From the NCBI GenBank assembly GCA_037957365.1, contig JARHVA010006310.1, positions 510,001-574,000 of the forward strand: DNA of 64,000 nucleotides, given 5' to 3'. The notes beneath the pieces are model-generated. The model searched no databases. It was not told where the DNA came from and saw only the letters and a program-made list of their open reading frames with translations. Source of the stretch: Torreya grandis (taxonomy: Eukaryota > Streptophyta > Pinopsida > Cupressales > Taxaceae). The translations under genes and the position numbers were made by a program. Of this stretch, positions 50,663 through 64,000 are shown piece after piece. How positions within the stretch are numbered: position 1 is the first letter of the stretch; each line of letters begins with the position of its first letter.

Positions 50663-51645
50663 ATGGAGAGAAAAGTTTACAAGATGCCTATAACAACAGA
50701 AACACAACAAATGATACCAATATTAAAAAAATTAAGAATTTAAAAGTCACAACACTTACTATGATGAATATGAGGATATTATCTGGTCTAGAGGTTCCAT
50801 ATGCTATACTTCAACTCAATTTTATTACCATATGGAGGGATGACTTTAATCTATTTATTCCTGTATTCCGGGTCACATTTTTCTAGGTTTATAAAAGATC
50901 TATTTTTATTTTTTATGTTTCTTGTTGCAGAATCTAGAGGAGATGATGAATAAAAATACTCAAGTTCCATGGGGAAATCGCTTTGGATTTTTGCATGTAC
51001 CAATTCCTCTAAAACGCGTGGAGAACCCTTTAGACTTTGTTAAAAGAGCAAAACATATAATAGATAGATGTAAAATGTCATTAGGTATATTTTCTATCGC
51101 CAAAATTTTGGGTTCTCTGGGGACATTGAAAGGAGCAAAGGTAAGCATAAAATTTAATTAAATGTAAACATACAAGCACATTTGCCATACATAAATCTTG
51201 ATAAGTAAACTTATTGTTTCGATGCTCTACTTGTAGGCGCATGCAAAATGTGCATACAATACTATTGCAAGCACAACATTGGCAATATCAAATATGGTTG
51301 GCCCCATACAAAAGATAGCAATTGATGGAAATATAGTAAACAGATTTTCTTTCTTTGTCTCGGGAACCCCACAAGTGAGTATATAAATTTATGATTTCCT
51401 TTTATCATGTCCGAATAATTGAAATATTTACATTTTAGTTTATAGGTTATATATTGATTTCAGTCATAAGGTACTTAATTATTGAAAATGTGTGAATGCA
51501 GACACTTTTTGTGCATATTCTAAGCTATATGGACGCTATTACCATGCAAGTGATAGCACAGAAAGATTATGTCAATGCAAATATGCTATCAAATCTTTTC
51601 AGAGAAGCTTTCGAGGAAATCAAGGAGGCTTCTACTCACCCATAA
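50663..51645 (+). pseudogene. WSD1-type wax-ester synthase/DGAT, four C-terminal exons without 5' part (copy 2)
   Basis: Exons 50,663-50,793, 50,931-51,140, 51,237-51,374 and 51,502-51,645 have the same splice sites, phases and stop as copy 1. Relative to copy 1, I count 14 exonic differences in 623 bp. Nine change the protein, including L to H and E to Q in the third exon and S to F in the last. There are no stops or frameshifts. The duplication edge at 40,381 lies inside the presumed intron, so the acyltransferase half with the HHxxxDG site was not copied. The exon seen at base 1 has no counterpart in 30-50 kb. Without it this is a partial gene. It is called a pseudogene for lack of a 5' half, not for lesions; a new 5' exon cannot be excluded. 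Confidence 0.7.
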
Positions 51646-52325
51646 TGTGTGACATAATAATATAACAATTTTTATATAGGCATAACAATTTATAAAAACA
51701 AATCGTGATATTATGTTTCTTCAATCAAGATGTGAATGTTGATGGGATATTCAGCTAATCTTAGAATAATCTCCTCGGCATTTGCATGTTTCCCTAACAG
51801 CAAAATGGTGAAGTGGAGAGCAACATTATGTATGAAGTTATGTCACTATGAAGTATTCATGGTAAAAGACGGAATCTAGTTATGTAGTGTAACTATAAGT
51901 CTTTTAATGAGTATATATATAGAGTCGTATTAATAAATATTTTCTCCATAAACACTGGTATATTGATCTTATAATTATATTTACTCTCTCTCTTTTTTCT
52001 TTTTCTTTTTTCTTTTTAAAAAAAAAATTATTATATTTATTCCTTTTTTAATATTTCTTTTTTCATAATAAATTATAGTAATATTTAAAATAAAAATGTT
52101 TATGATAAACAAGATCAATCATCAAATTTAATCTCGAACATTTTATTGTCTATCAATATGATTAAAATAACTGTATTACAATCACATGTTTTGAAATAGA
52201 TCGTAATTAAATAAAATATTTTCTATTGTCTTTATTTACTATAGTTACAAACTATTAAAATATTTTATTGTTTCATCTTATAATTTACTAAAACTAAATG
52301 TTACATTAAATAGTTATATTTTTTT
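51646..52325. other. 3' flank of the partial WSD1 copy
   Basis: Counterpart of 18,108-18,842, AT-rich, no gene. Confidence 0.4.
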
Positions 52326-53450
52326 ATTGGATAGGGTAAAACACTTTTGACTCGAGCTATGAATCAAGGTGGGTCACAAACGATGGCTCATTCCCCATAG
52401 AAAATAGAGGAAGAAGAAATACAAAGTGCAAAAAGGGTGTCACCTCCCACAAGAGCAATATATGTGGGAAATAAAACCTGTAGAGAATATAAAGAAAAGG
52501 AGAGCAAAAATAGAGTAAATGGATAACCAATAGAGAGAAACCAAAACACCTAAAAATGGGAGTAGAATAATACAACATTCAAGACCAAACCCCACTAGCT
52601 GCCCAACAGAGGGGCTTATTCACAAGTCAATACTTCCTTATGCCCTCATTTAGAAAGGGGATCTTCTAGGGTCCATTGAGATCCATTGGAGATGAGAGAG
52701 TGTGCTTAAGCCCTCAGTAATTCTGCATCCATTCTATGTCCTTTCTTCTTTGAAGAAACTCCAACATCCACATGTCAGTTAGAAGACCTAGAAGGAGGAG
52801 TCCAAGGAGGGATCGCTTGAGGAGGGATTGATCAAGGGGTCAAATTCTCCTATAAGGGGACTTCCATTTAGGGGAAGGTCTGGGGTGGGGAACGGGGGAA
52901 TAGTCCAAGGACATCCCACGACAATGTCCATTATCATCACTAAGTGGAAGAAAGGGGGAAGTAAAACTTTTCGTGATTGTGCCACTTGAAAAATGGGTCA
53001 AGTTCATCTTCTTTCCTCTTCCATACTTGCTAAGGATGCCAATGTGTCTTGGAGGGACATCTAGTGATGCGATGACTAGGGAGGTGGCAATGGAAGGAGC
53101 AAAAGGGAAGGCCTTCATAATTGAGATGTTGAGTCCACGAGCCCCATGAGGAGAGTAGACTAACTGAAAAGGAGAGTGATTTGGAAATGTCAATGAAAGC
53201 CAAATGTGGACTGAGTATAGACTCCAAGAGGTAGCATCAATCTTTATGAAATTTCTGACTTTGTCCACCAAGAGCTCAATGAAACACTCATTCCTCATCA
53301 CCAGAGGGAAAAGATGAAGCCGAAGCCACATCAGGCCATCCTTGAGTTGAAATAAATCTGACGAGAAGAAAGGGATCCAAGTGTAGAAGAAAATGCCATA
53401 ACAGTTGAAAAACCACAAACCGAAGTTCCACACAAAATAGCTATTAGTTG
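52326..53450 (-). mobile_element. LINE 'B' remnant, copy 2
   Basis: Counterpart of 18,843-19,960. The tail near 52,326 has mutated to TTTTACCCTATCCAATAA. Confidence 0.65.
52840..53433 (-). CDS. LINE ORF1-derived open frame (DUF4283-like), 197 codons, copy 2
   Basis: Same length as the frame at 19,353-19,946, with no stop. The core reads WIPFFSSDLFQLKD and GLMWLRLHLFPL. About 19 of 197 residues differ from copy 1, several in the core (HHLPL against HLFPL), which looks more like drift than constraint. Role and doubts are as for copy 1. Confidence 0.5.
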   Translation of the reverse strand: MWNFGLWFFNCYGIFFYTWIPFFSSDLFQLKDGLMWLRLHLFPLVMRNECFIELLVDKVRNFIKIDATSWSLYSVHIWLSLTFPNHSPFQLVYSPHGARGLNISIMKAFPFAPSIATSLVIASLDVPPRHIGILSKYGRGKKMNLTHFSSGTITKSFTSPFLPLSDDNGHCRGMSLDYSPVPHPRPSPKWKSPYRRI

Positions 53451-55524
53451 AGCTCTAAAATTCTACCAGGAAGAACCCAACGCACAACAAGTAGAAGGAA
53501 GGAGGACCAATGGAACAAAATCAAACTTTCGAGGCCCAAGTTACAATAGTTGAAAGAGAGGTAAACAATCCCATGCATTTTTCAATCAAAAATATGCTAC
53601 TTATATCTACTTCCATCTCCAACAAAAGAAAGTCTAAAATAACCAACTCAAAGATTGATAAGATAACCTAAATTCGAAATAGTAAAAAAAATCTACAATA
53701 AATAATTATTACATTAATTATGAATAATTAATAACATTTTATTATAAATTTGATTGTAATGAATGTTATTTTAGACTTGCATGACCCACAATATTAAAAA
53801 TGAAATATATATTATCAAATTATAATTTAATGTTTTATGTATATATATATATATATATGTGTTTAACCTTCCAAAAACAATTCTAAACAATATAGAGCAC
53901 ATATATAATCGTTTTCTATTTACATATTTCCAAATACATTGCATACATATGTTAGTGTTCATATATGTTAGTGATATAGAACCCAAAATAGAGATTAATA
54001 TAATGTTTTTGTCTCGTTTGATTCATCGTAATCATTTTGGTACCTTTTTTTTCCCCCCCTTTTTGGTTGAATGCTAGGATTACGATTTACTTTTTAACAT
54101 TTGGTGTACCTAACGTGGATAATTGGGTTGCGTTTGTGCGACTGTTATTATTATTATGATTATTATTTACATGGCATACGTATGCGGTACAAGCTTACTA
54201 TAAGTTGCGTAAGGGCTGTGTAATAAAAAAATATTGAAATTAAAAAAAATAAAGTCGGATGTTATATGAGTTATCCCATTTAATTTTATTTTTTACATTA
54301 ACAAAGATACCAATAATAAGGAAGAAGGAGATGATAATATAATTGATTAAGAGTTTTGGGTTCTTTCCATATAGATGTTAAAGTTAGTTCTTGTTATTTG
54401 TATTAATTAAGAATGTTAGTTTGTGTAGTCTCAATCACCTCCCTTGAGAATTAATGATGGCTCCCTTAACTGATTACAAGGTTTATTAATTGTGGGGTAG
54501 TCACTACCGAAACACTAAAACACCCCAAAAAAAAGAGGAATAAAGAAATGATAACGAATTTAAAGGGATAACTACTTTGAGAGAGAGGTTGGGGGGCAAG
54601 GGAGTGGGAAGGGGAGGCAAGGTGGGGTGTCATCAAGTAGGGAGAAGGAAAAAAATGAGGAGCAAAGATTGAAAGAGACAACAATGTCATCCTACTAACA
54701 AATATTTGGGGACAATGTAAAGGCAAGGGGAAAGAGTAGAGGGAAAAAAAAAAAAGAGATCCATTTATAGATAAATAATATGTGTTATCCCTACAAAATA
54801 TAAGATGAGAGGTATGTATTAATTTAATTTTATAGGCAAATTTAATTTATATTTATATAATTCTTTAAAATAACATGAGAAAAAATCTTAGGTCAAGCAT
54901 GCTAAAAAAAACCTTATGAAAAATCTTGAATAAACCAACAAAAACATAATAATAAAACTCCAAAATAAAATCCTTAAAAACCTAGAATATTCTCTTCTAC
55001 ATCCTTATATTTTACTAAATTCATTGTAAAATATCCAATATCTATTATACACAATTCTAGGTTGCATCTAAAAAATTTGACAAAATTCACAATTTAGTTT
55101 CCTCTTTTTCCTTTTCTATATTACAAGAAAATTATTTGAGAAAATTCTCAATTGCCTTTTATTTTTATTTTCAATGTTTTTCATTGACTCTATTCATTAA
55201 TCAACACTTCTCATCATTCACATTGCATTCCAAGAAAAGAAAAGAAAATATATTTCTAATTATATTTGCATACCTCAAATATTTGTACTTGTAGATTATA
55301 AATAATTATGGCATGATTTATGCATTCATTAGAAATATAGTATTTTCATAGTCGATAATATATGTATTTTGACATATATATCAATTCTCATATTTATGTT
55401 TTACTATTGAGTTATCAATCGAAAAAAGAAAATATTTTAAAAATAATAAAATGGAAGTTTAAGTTAAAACACATGACAAATTAAACTTAACAAATAAGAT
55501 TAATGCTTTTAATTTACAAGATGA
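53451..55524. other. AT-rich sequence, counterpart of 20.0-22.1 kb
   Basis: Contains a short (AT)n at 53,838-53,858 and the short form of the G-rich tract at 54,588-54,620. No gene recognised. Confidence 0.4.
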
Positions 55525-55665
55525 ATGAATGTTTCTGTAACTCCTAGGCCAATGAGGAGGGTGTTGCATATTGGGGCTTGTCATATGTCTACTTTCAGTT
55601 TTCCACACAATGTGATATTGAGGAGTATTATCGAAACCATTAGGGACATCAATGATCTTCCTTAA
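55525..55665 (+). CDS. Short conserved exon-like frame, copy 2
   Basis: 46 codons, ATG to TAA, with VTPRPMRRVLHIGACHMSTF, then LRSIIETIRDINDLP. Same length as copy 1. Family unknown. Confidence 0.35.
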   Translation: MNVSVTPRPMRRVLHIGACHMSTFSFPHNVILRSIIETIRDINDLP

Positions 55666-55766
55666 AATAGTAAAATAGTATTAAAATTTTCATATGTATT
55701 TATTAAATTATATATCATTTTTAATCCATTTTTAATTATTGATTATTCATTAATACACTTATTCAG

Positions 55767-55997
55767 TATTGAGGATAATAAGAAGAAGCAAAATGAGGAA
55801 GGAGTATGGACAAGTCAATGTCCTTTATCTATTGTTAGGAACCCAACATGAAGGTGTAATTTTATTTTATTTTATTTTTTTCTAAATTGAATTATTTCTA
55901 TTAATTATAAATTATTTTCTTTTTGGGGTTTTGATAATAAGCTCAGTAGTTATATAGACTAGTTTGAGGATGACACTAAGTTGAGTCATCGTCCTTT
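55767..55997 (+). repeat. 84-nt exon-like repeats, left part, copy 2
   Basis: Unit 1 starts after TTATTCAG at 55,767. Unit 2 is cut at 55,997 by the retrotransposon. Its sequence LDxFEDDTKLSHRP matches copy 1. Confidence 0.55.
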
Positions 55998-58986
55998 TGT
56001 TAGAGGTATAATCACTAAGGGGAGTGAATTAGTGAGCCCAAATATTTTAATTTCAATTATAATTCTTTGAAACTATTAAACAATCAACATATATCAACTT
56101 GATCAAACCATATTAACAAGAGAGCTCATTCACTCAATGCATACACACGATCAAACACATAACACATAGTTCCTATGGAAAACCCTCACGGGGAATAAAA
56201 CCCACTCTCAATCCCTCAACACATGGACTAATATCCTATAATAAATACAAATAAGATATTGGTCAACTCTTTTAGACCAAAAAACATTGATCGTGTCCTC
56301 CTAACCAAAAGCATTTAGTGAAACACCTATTTCACAAGGAGTAATTGTCCCTAAGAAAGATCAAGTACTTTAGACACTCCTTTGATCACCTCCACCTTAG
56401 AACTAAAGTCTTCAACCCCTGATGATGGATCTCTATTTTTCTAACACCTACACAAACTCCCTCTCTATCTCATATAGGCCTCTAACATAGGCATGCCATA
56501 ATCTCTCTCATTCACTCAAACTGTCCTCATATACACACTCAAACATCTTCGTATATCTTCAAACTATAGGAGCACTTTTCTGACATAAAAAATATGACCA
56601 ATAGGTCATATTCACACTCATCAATCTTCTCATCAAATCATCAACTAGGCACTCTACCTCTCCTTCACTCCATAACTCTCTCATGCACCTTGCACTAATC
56701 TCACTCACAAGTCTAAAAACCAAGACATTTGGTTTCACTATATATAGATAATTCATGAATTATCAAGATCACAATATTTTTTATCAACCACGATACATGC
56801 CTTCATCCTTAAGGCATATCACATGGGTCACACTTAAGCATAATCGACTTTCAAATGGCCTAAGTCACTTTTAGGTCCTCTGGAGACCCATTCAACTCTT
56901 TGACACTTTTTTTTATCAAATTAAGAACATAGGAACACTTTCCAAAATCATGGACCCATTCCACATGATCTATATTTCCTCCTTAAGTTCCAATAACCAT
57001 CACAGTACTTTTTTGCTTGAGCATAATTCACTCAAACAACAATTTGTGAACACAGTCACCATGAACAAATACACAATCAAATTATAAAACTTTGTTGATA
57101 TTTCATACAATTTTTTAAACCTTCATAATGTACATGGAATATCCTTATAGATTTTAAAACATGCTTGAATATGTAATTCATCATTAAACATCGAAACAAC
57201 ATCAGAACAAGCTCAATCACCCTTCTCGGGTTACATGCAGAACATGCATTTTTTGGAACCTTAATAAATTTGACTATACACACTTTTATATATTAAAATT
57301 AGGTTCATTATATTCAGCATATATTCCTCTTCAACTTTTACTTTTATAGCACCTTCGAATTTGTCCTATATCAAAATTTATGGACAAAATGCAAAGTACT
57401 AGTTTTTCACTTAAAAAAAATTCTAATATTCAAATGCAAATGGTCAAAATTAAACCACAAACACATTAATTTCATCTCATGTCCTCACATATTTAGATTA
57501 AATTTTCACCATCAATCTTCTTCAAACTTTAATGCATAGTGCATCAATGTCTAAATGTTAAACTTTAACTAGTTGACCTCATCTCATGCAATCTAACAAC
57601 TTTGACCTCATGCACTTTGTAAATCTCTTCAAGATTGTCCTAGATTTAATAATACCAGACAAATCTCACTTTTACCATTTTATTTTAATTCACTCCATTG
57701 ATCTCTATCTATATGATCACCTGGTCACTGTTGATCCTTGGAAGAAGCTCGACCTTTATCTCTACACAACATTAAACATTGAACACTTGGCACAATCTCA
57801 CTGCTTCTTGACATCTTGGAGTAACACACTCCATCAATGATGTTCTAATTTTACCTGTACAAAATTGACCAAGTATTCAATCCATTACATTCTATCTCAG
57901 AAGCCAACTTTGAAATTTAATAACATTTACCTCGCTCACTTTCATGTTCTCAAATTTGGACCATATGATCTCCTCACATAGGAGAATCCAACCATGTGTC
58001 AAAATATTCTTGAAGCCTTCACATGTGAAAGATAAAATTCCATTAATCTACTCACTTATATTTTTATACCATAGAGCCAACAATGTCAAGAATTGCTTGG
58101 AAGGCCAACTTTGCACATGCATATCTTTTGACATGCTTTAGTGCATGATCTAAAATTTAGCATAAATAAGCTAGGCTCAAAACTTAAAAAACCCATTTTA
58201 TCATCTTATTTTGAATAAAATATAGGTGTGAGATATTCCATCAGCAAACTACTTACTTGAATCTTTCTTGCCTCATGCAAATTTGGCTAAGTATGGGAAA
58301 ACATTGCCAAACTTCCTGGGATCCCAACTTTGCACTTGCATATCTTTTGTCACATTTAGGTGCATGACATAATATTTACTTCATAATAACTAGGCAAAAT
58401 AATTAACAAATTCATGTGACCATTTCCTCTTGAAACCTCCATGTATGTGAATTTTAACATCATCAACATGCTTACTCGAATCTATTTGAGCATAGAAAAC
58501 ACTATCAAAATGCTTGAAAGCCCAACTTTATACCCACATATATTTGAATTCATTTAGGTGAATTACATAATATTTAGTGATTAGTAAATAGGGACTAATA
58601 TGATCACAACCATATTACCGAATCTGCCTAACTCATAATCACATAGAATGGTGACATCAACAAACTACCTACTCATATTTTCTACCACTAGACAAAAAAT
58701 GTCTAGATGAAAACAATGATCAACTAGATGAAATTCACTTATGCACACTACAACTAAAAGCATAGATAACCTATTATACAACCCATTTCATATTCTCAAT
58801 ACTCCATACTCATCCCTTAACATCCCTAACCATGCCAAAACTAAAGATCAACCAATCCTCCTTAAATCACACTAGGACAAACACATTACACACTTTGTCA
58901 TTGTCACTTAGGCTATTAAATCACTCCATCCACTCACTAGGATGCCTTCATGACATCACCATGACATCATTGACAACTCTCTAGCA
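55998..58986 (-). repeat. 3' LTR, copy 2
   Basis: About 3.0 kb from TGTTAGAG to CTCTAGCA. It lacks the G-rich, CA and AT expansions of copy 1, which accounts for its shorter length. Confidence 0.7.
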
Positions 58987-60438
58987 ATATTCTCTTTTGT
59001 CATTATTGTCAACACACATCATATAGCAATATACATCTTACCTTCCTTCTACTTGAGATAACACTCCCACAATAGTAACTTTCTCCCCCTTTGACACAAT
59101 GATAAAGTGGACACCAAATGATCCTGAGGACCTAAAAGGAATATCAATAGAAAATTAATATCTTATAAATATGATATAAATTCCCCCTTGCCTTGAGCCT
59201 ACTTCTTCTTGCTCCATGCCAACACTCTCTTCAATCAAACACTACAACCAATGAAGATAGAACACACTAAACACTAGCATCTGATGGAAATCACCAAGAA
59301 ACATATGTTATGGAATCCCCCTTAGATATCTTAGCCATTACACCTTTTGAGCATCTTCAAATCTCCATACATCATGAGGAACCACCATACAAGTTTATTA
59401 TCCTTTTCTCTCAAACTACCTTAAGGACCACCAAAAGAACTTAATGCCACACACAAAACTAGAAACATGCTCTCTAAAAAAACCTAATAACTCACCTTGA
59501 AATACTCATGCCTTGTTCTTTTGGATAAACTACACAAAAATCTTTCTTCTTCTCACTAGGCTCAACCGGTCTCCTTGTAACCCTACCTAGAACTTGTAGA
59601 GCCAAAAACTTTTAGAAGACACACATTAAAGACCTAAAACATCATATCTAGATCAATCTCATATGTCCCCTCAATCACACCAATTTAAAACAACTAGCTC
59701 AACATCTGCAACATACTTTTTTCACAAACCAACTACCGAATTAGGGCTCCAACTTGACAAAAACATGAGTAAATTGAGAACCAAAAACCTTCAAATATAT
59801 ATGAAGATTGATTTGGAAACCAATTTATCCCATTAAAATTATTAAGAAGCCTCAGATGTCAACTCCTAAGCCAAACCATTTTTCTAGTAGATCCTAAAAC
59901 GCTAGAATCTTAAAACAAACAAGGTCAACACAACACCTTCCAATCAACGTCTACCTCTGAAGCTTCTTATACACTTGGATAAAACCATTACACACTTCTA
60001 AAACAATATTTTCACTTCTACATCTTTGGGAACCCATACATCTTATAATGCATTTTATGACCTACATACTCTTAGGCGAGAGCAAACAAAAATAACCAAT
60101 TTGACTTCAACATACCTTCAGACCACAAAACCACTTGGAACATGGTAGAATAAGGTCAACAAACCTTTCTAAACAAAAATATCATCTTAACGAATCACAA
60201 ATCCTCTTTTTCCACATGAAATCCTTCAATTTGACAATACAAACTGACCATATATAGCTATGACATCACTCTGACATCACCACAACCTCTCTTCCACTTC
60301 AATATACATGTTCCAATTGAAAACACCCATCTCTATCCATCTAGGAACATTTGAAGAACACCAAAGCAACACTTACTTATCCACTATAAGGAGTCTCTTA
60401 AAAAGCATAGATAGAGACATCCTTTGTACCTCAATGCT

Positions 60439-62095
60439 CTAAAACAAATTAAATCTAGGAGTGGCCAACATCTCCTTAGTAACTACTGGAATCCTTTTAT
60501 AGCTATAAGACTTCTTTCTCTTGTTCTTCTTCTCTTTATTTTTAACTATGACAACTGGTTCTTTTTCTATATCACTCTCCATTTCTTTTAGGATAGAATT
60601 GAAAACACATAGAGAAACTATAGAAACTTGACATATCTTTTCATTTGAATCATCAACCTTGTAGCTTGAACCCTCATCACCAGGCATAGATAATTGATGT
60701 ACTTTGAATAATACTTGCTCAGCAATAGGAGGATGTTCACTTGGATTCATATTCGTCTCAAAACTTGCCTCAACAATCGTATTGGTCTTCTCCTTGAGGT
60801 TGTTCTCTTCATTATTAACATGAGTAGACAATGAGAGTCCTTGGAACTTTTCAACATCTGTAGCATTTAATATTTCTTGAAGGAATCTCAAATTACCTTA
60901 CCTTAAATGGACAATGTTTTTCAAAGTGTCCCACATCATGATAGTTGAAGCACTCAACCTTTTTCACTCCTTTTGACTAATGACCCCCATCAGAATTCCA
61001 TGCAAATTCAGTTTTAATAGGTCTCATGCATTCTCTAGCTCTATGCACAAATTGATTATAAGTATAAAAATAACTATTAAAATTCACACACCTCATGGCA
61101 TTTGGTTGTCTTATCCAATTTGTCTTCATTTTGCCAACACTTTCATTCTTTGTTTGATGATTTGCCTTCAAAGGTTGATCCACCTTTCTCCTATTGACAT
61201 TCATGTCAACTTGAGAATCAACTTTGGGTTCTTCATTAAAACCCAATCTCGATATGTCACTAGCTGAATTATGACTCTCTAGGAGATCATCAAGATCATT
61301 GGAAATTTTATCAAACTTGACAAATGATTTCAACTTACTTGTAGAGTTCTCTAACTCATATTTCTAAGATATAATCTCAGAATCATACCTTGAACATTCA
61401 TCTTCTTTATATTTTAGTCTTGTAGATAGGATTTATAATTGACAACTTAGACTCTTGACCATATATTCATGCTCTTTGGTGTCTTCATTTATTCTTGCCT
61501 CAAATACATTGAATTTCTCCTCATAGTCTTTGATTTGAGACTTCATCTTCTTGTCAATATTATTCTCAATCTTCATCTATTTAAGAAAATTTATCAATGT
61601 AGTCTCATAGTCCACCTCATCTTCATCATCATCTGAATCACTAAAAATAGACTCCTTTTGACATGAGTAACTACCTTTCCTCAGCCATAAACAGGGCTTC
61701 ATCTTTTTTCAGGATCATCATGTTCATGATCATACTTTGAGTCACTAACTTCACTCTCATCTAATGAGCTGATATCTTCTTGGGTCTAGAGACTTTTCTT
61801 GTCCTTGAAGTACTTCTTCTTGCTGTCAAACCTTCTAAATCCCTTTTTTATTTTAATAGGCCTAAATGATCTCTTCCCATCATCATGACCTCGGTCATGC
61901 TCTTCATCACCATCCTTTTTATAATTATGAGGGAAATTATTAGTAAAATGGCCTACCTCTCCATAATTGAATCATTTGAGGGGTAGTTTACCCTTATACT
62001 TGCCTGAACTTATTTTCAAATTTATTGAAATCAAAGAAACTAGTTCATCCTTATCTATATAAGAAATTTCATCCTCCTTGGGTTTATATAAGAAA
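60439..62095 (-). pseudogene. gag: Decayed gag gene, copy 2
   Basis: Same order as in copy 1. Box 1 near 61,945-61,985 (FNYGEVGHFTNNF) and the Asp/Glu-rich linker come first. A 118-codon frame at 60,977-61,333 holds box 2 (FYTYNQFVHRAREC: both early Cys and the Gly lost). Box 3 near 60,905-60,960 reads ECFNYHDVGHFEKHC. A 150-codon acidic frame follows at 60,439-60,891, ending ATPRFNLF. The downstream frames are longer than in copy 1, so copy 2 has decayed less. Coding again abuts the truncated LTR. Confidence 0.65.
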
Positions 62096-63968
62096 TGTCA
62101 ACTGAATTAGATTGGTCAAACCTTTATAATTCACAAAATCATCCTTATGGAGTCTAAAACATGCTCTAATAGCTAATTCATCATTAAGCATTGAAACAAC
62201 ATCAAAATGAGCTCAATTACCCTTCTCGGGTTACTTGCAGAACATGCACAAACACAAACTCAAATTTGAACATCAATATCTTTTACTTTTTACACTTTAA
62301 TATATTAAAATTAGGTTTATTGAATGCACCATGGATTCCTATTAAACTTTTCTTTTTATAGCAACTTTAAATTCAACCTAGATCAAAAGTTATGGACAAA
62401 ATACATAGCACTAGATTTTCCCTTTGCAAAATTCAAATATTCAAATACAAATGATCATAGTTAAACCTTGGACACATTGATTAAATTTAATTTCCTTGCA
62501 TATTTAGATTAAATGTGCACCATCGATCTTATTCAAAATTTAATGCATAGTGTGTCAATGCCTAAATGTTAAACTTTGACTAGTTGACCTCACCTCATGC
62601 ACTCCGTTGATCACTTCGAGATTGTCCTAACTTTAAAAATACTAGAAAACTATCACTTTGACCTCTTGAATTTAATTCACTCCATTTAATTATATCTGTA
62701 TGATCACCTTCTCACCATTGATCTTCGAAAGAATCTCGATCTTTATCTCTGCACAGTGTTAAACGTTGAACACTTGGCACCATCTTGTTGCTTCCTGACA
62801 TCTTGGAGAAACGCACTCCATCAATGATATTTGAACTTTACCTTGTACAAAATTGACTATGGTAACCATTAAAATCTATCTAAAAAGGAATCTTTGAACC
62901 AAAATAAATTTTCTGTCTCTCACTCGCATGTTCTCAAATTTGGACCATCCGATCTCCTCACATAGGAGAATCCAATTGTGTGTCAAAATGTTCCTTAATC
63001 CTTTACGTGTGTGAGATAAAATACCATTAATATTCTCACTCATATTATTCTATCATAAAGCTGATAATGTTAATAATTACTTGCAAGGCCAACTTTGCAC
63101 ATGCATATGTTTTGAAGTGCTTCAGCGCATGATCTAATATTTAGCACAAATCAACTAGGCTCAAAACATAACTAACCCATATGACCATCTTGTTCTGAAA
63201 CACCTACATGTGCAAGATATGCCATCACCAAACTACTTACTTGGCTCTTTCATGCCTCATGAAAATTTGGCTAAGTATGGGGAAACAAATCAAACTTCTT
63301 GGGATCCCGACTTTGAAGTTGCATATATTTTATTGTGCTTAGGCTTATGACCCAAGATTTAGTACATAAGAGCTAGGAAAAATATTGAGCAAATCTATAT
63401 GACCATTTCCTCCTGAACCTCCATGCATGTGAATGTTGATATCATCAACATGTTTACTCAGCTCTATTTGAACATAGAAAAAACTATCAAAATGCCTGAG
63501 AGCCCAACTTTGCACCCACATATCTTTGACTGAGCTTAGGTACATGACCTCAGATTTAGTGCATAGAAACTAGGGACTAATGTGATCATAACCATATAAC
63601 CAACTCTTTATGACTCATCCACATACGGCAATGGTGACATCAGTAAACTACCTACTCATATTTTCTACCACTAGACCCAAAATGTCTATATGAAAATAAT
63701 GATCAACAAGATGAAATCCACTTATACACACAAGCACTCAAAGCATAGAAAACCTCTTATATGACCCCTTTCACATGCTCAATACTCCATACTCATCCCT
63801 AAACATCCCTATCCATGCCAAAACTGAAGATCAACCAAGTCTCCTTAAAGTACATTAGGAAAAGCACATTGCATACTTTGTCATTATCACTTAGGCTATC
63901 GAAGCACTTCATACACTCACTAGGATACCTCCATGACATACCATGACATCATTGACAACTCTCTAGCA
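62096..63968 (-). repeat. Truncated 5' LTR, copy 2
   Basis: It aligns with 28,804-30,680 and with the right part of the 3' LTR (57,079-58,986). Same inner truncation point. Confidence 0.65.
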
Positions 63969-64000
63969 CCTTCCTCTACTACTGGGAATCTAATGTGGAG
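63969..64000 (+). repeat. Rest of exon-like unit 2, copy 2 (cut by window end)
   Basis: CCTTCCTCTACTACTGGG to GTGGAG matches 30,681-30,712, so the exon array continues past the window. Confidence 0.55.

Larger units (their letters stand above)
55998..63968 (-). mobile_element. Gag-only LTR retrotransposon, copy 2
   Basis: The termini TGTTAGAG and CTCTAGCA are better kept than in copy 1. The flanks are CCTTT and CCTTC. 3' LTR 55,998-58,986; truncated 5' LTR 62,096-63,968; internal region 58,987-62,095. It sits at the same place in the exon-like repeat as copy 1 and has the same internal deletion junction, so it was present before the 33-kb duplication. Confidence 0.75.
40381..64000. repeat. 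33-kb-period segmental duplication, copy 2 (continues past window)
   Basis: Collinear with 6,986-30,715. Homology begins at CTTTAATGAT and is still continuing at base 64,000, which matches 30,715. If the duplication is a simple tandem, sequence equivalent to 30.7-40.3 kb should follow outside the window. Confidence 0.95.

Overview
The window looks like nuclear DNA of a seed plant, most likely one with a large, slowly decaying genome such as a gymnosperm. It is strongly AT-rich, genes are broken into short GT-AG exons separated by very long gaps, old LINE and LTR retrotransposons dominate, and every recognised family is a plant one (WSD1 wax-ester synthase/DGAT, LOB-domain protein, serine carboxypeptidase-like protein, ARID protein). 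The gymnosperm placement is inference. There are no bacterial operons, CRISPR arrays, rRNA genes or tRNA genes that I can see.

The main architectural feature is a direct duplication with a period of about 33.3-33.5 kb. Bases 6,986-30,715 match 40,381-64,000, and the match runs off the right edge of the window. Each copy holds, in order: a LINE reverse-transcriptase remnant (minus), a LOB-domain relic (minus), a 5'-truncated LINE (minus), a conserved unidentified block, four C-terminal exons of a WSD1-type acyltransferase (plus), a second LINE with a 197-codon open frame (minus), an array of 84-nt exon-like repeats, and a gag-only LTR retrotransposon inserted into one of those repeats. The left 7 kb lies outside the duplication. 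It starts inside an upstream WSD1 exon whose phase fits the exon at 17,125, which implies a roughly 17-kb intron filled with repeats. The second copy has only the 3' exons, so it is a partial gene duplicate.

The interval 30.7-40.3 kb occurs once in the window. It contains the end of the exon-repeat array, an unidentified stretch of different composition, a cluster of gene fragments on the minus strand (serine carboxypeptidase-like exons with intact splice sites and an in-frame stop; an ARID domain with two in-frame stops; small unrecognised exon-like frames), a 135-bp AAT microsatellite and gene-poor AT-rich DNA.

The genes do not form a pathway. The only plausibly functional gene is the WSD1-type acyltransferase (surface wax esters and/or storage lipid), half of which lies upstream of the window. 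The rest are relics. The two copies differ by roughly 5-11% in the intergenic stretches I counted but only about 2% across the WSD1 exons and introns. Copy 1 has gained microsatellite and G-rich expansions that copy 2 lacks.
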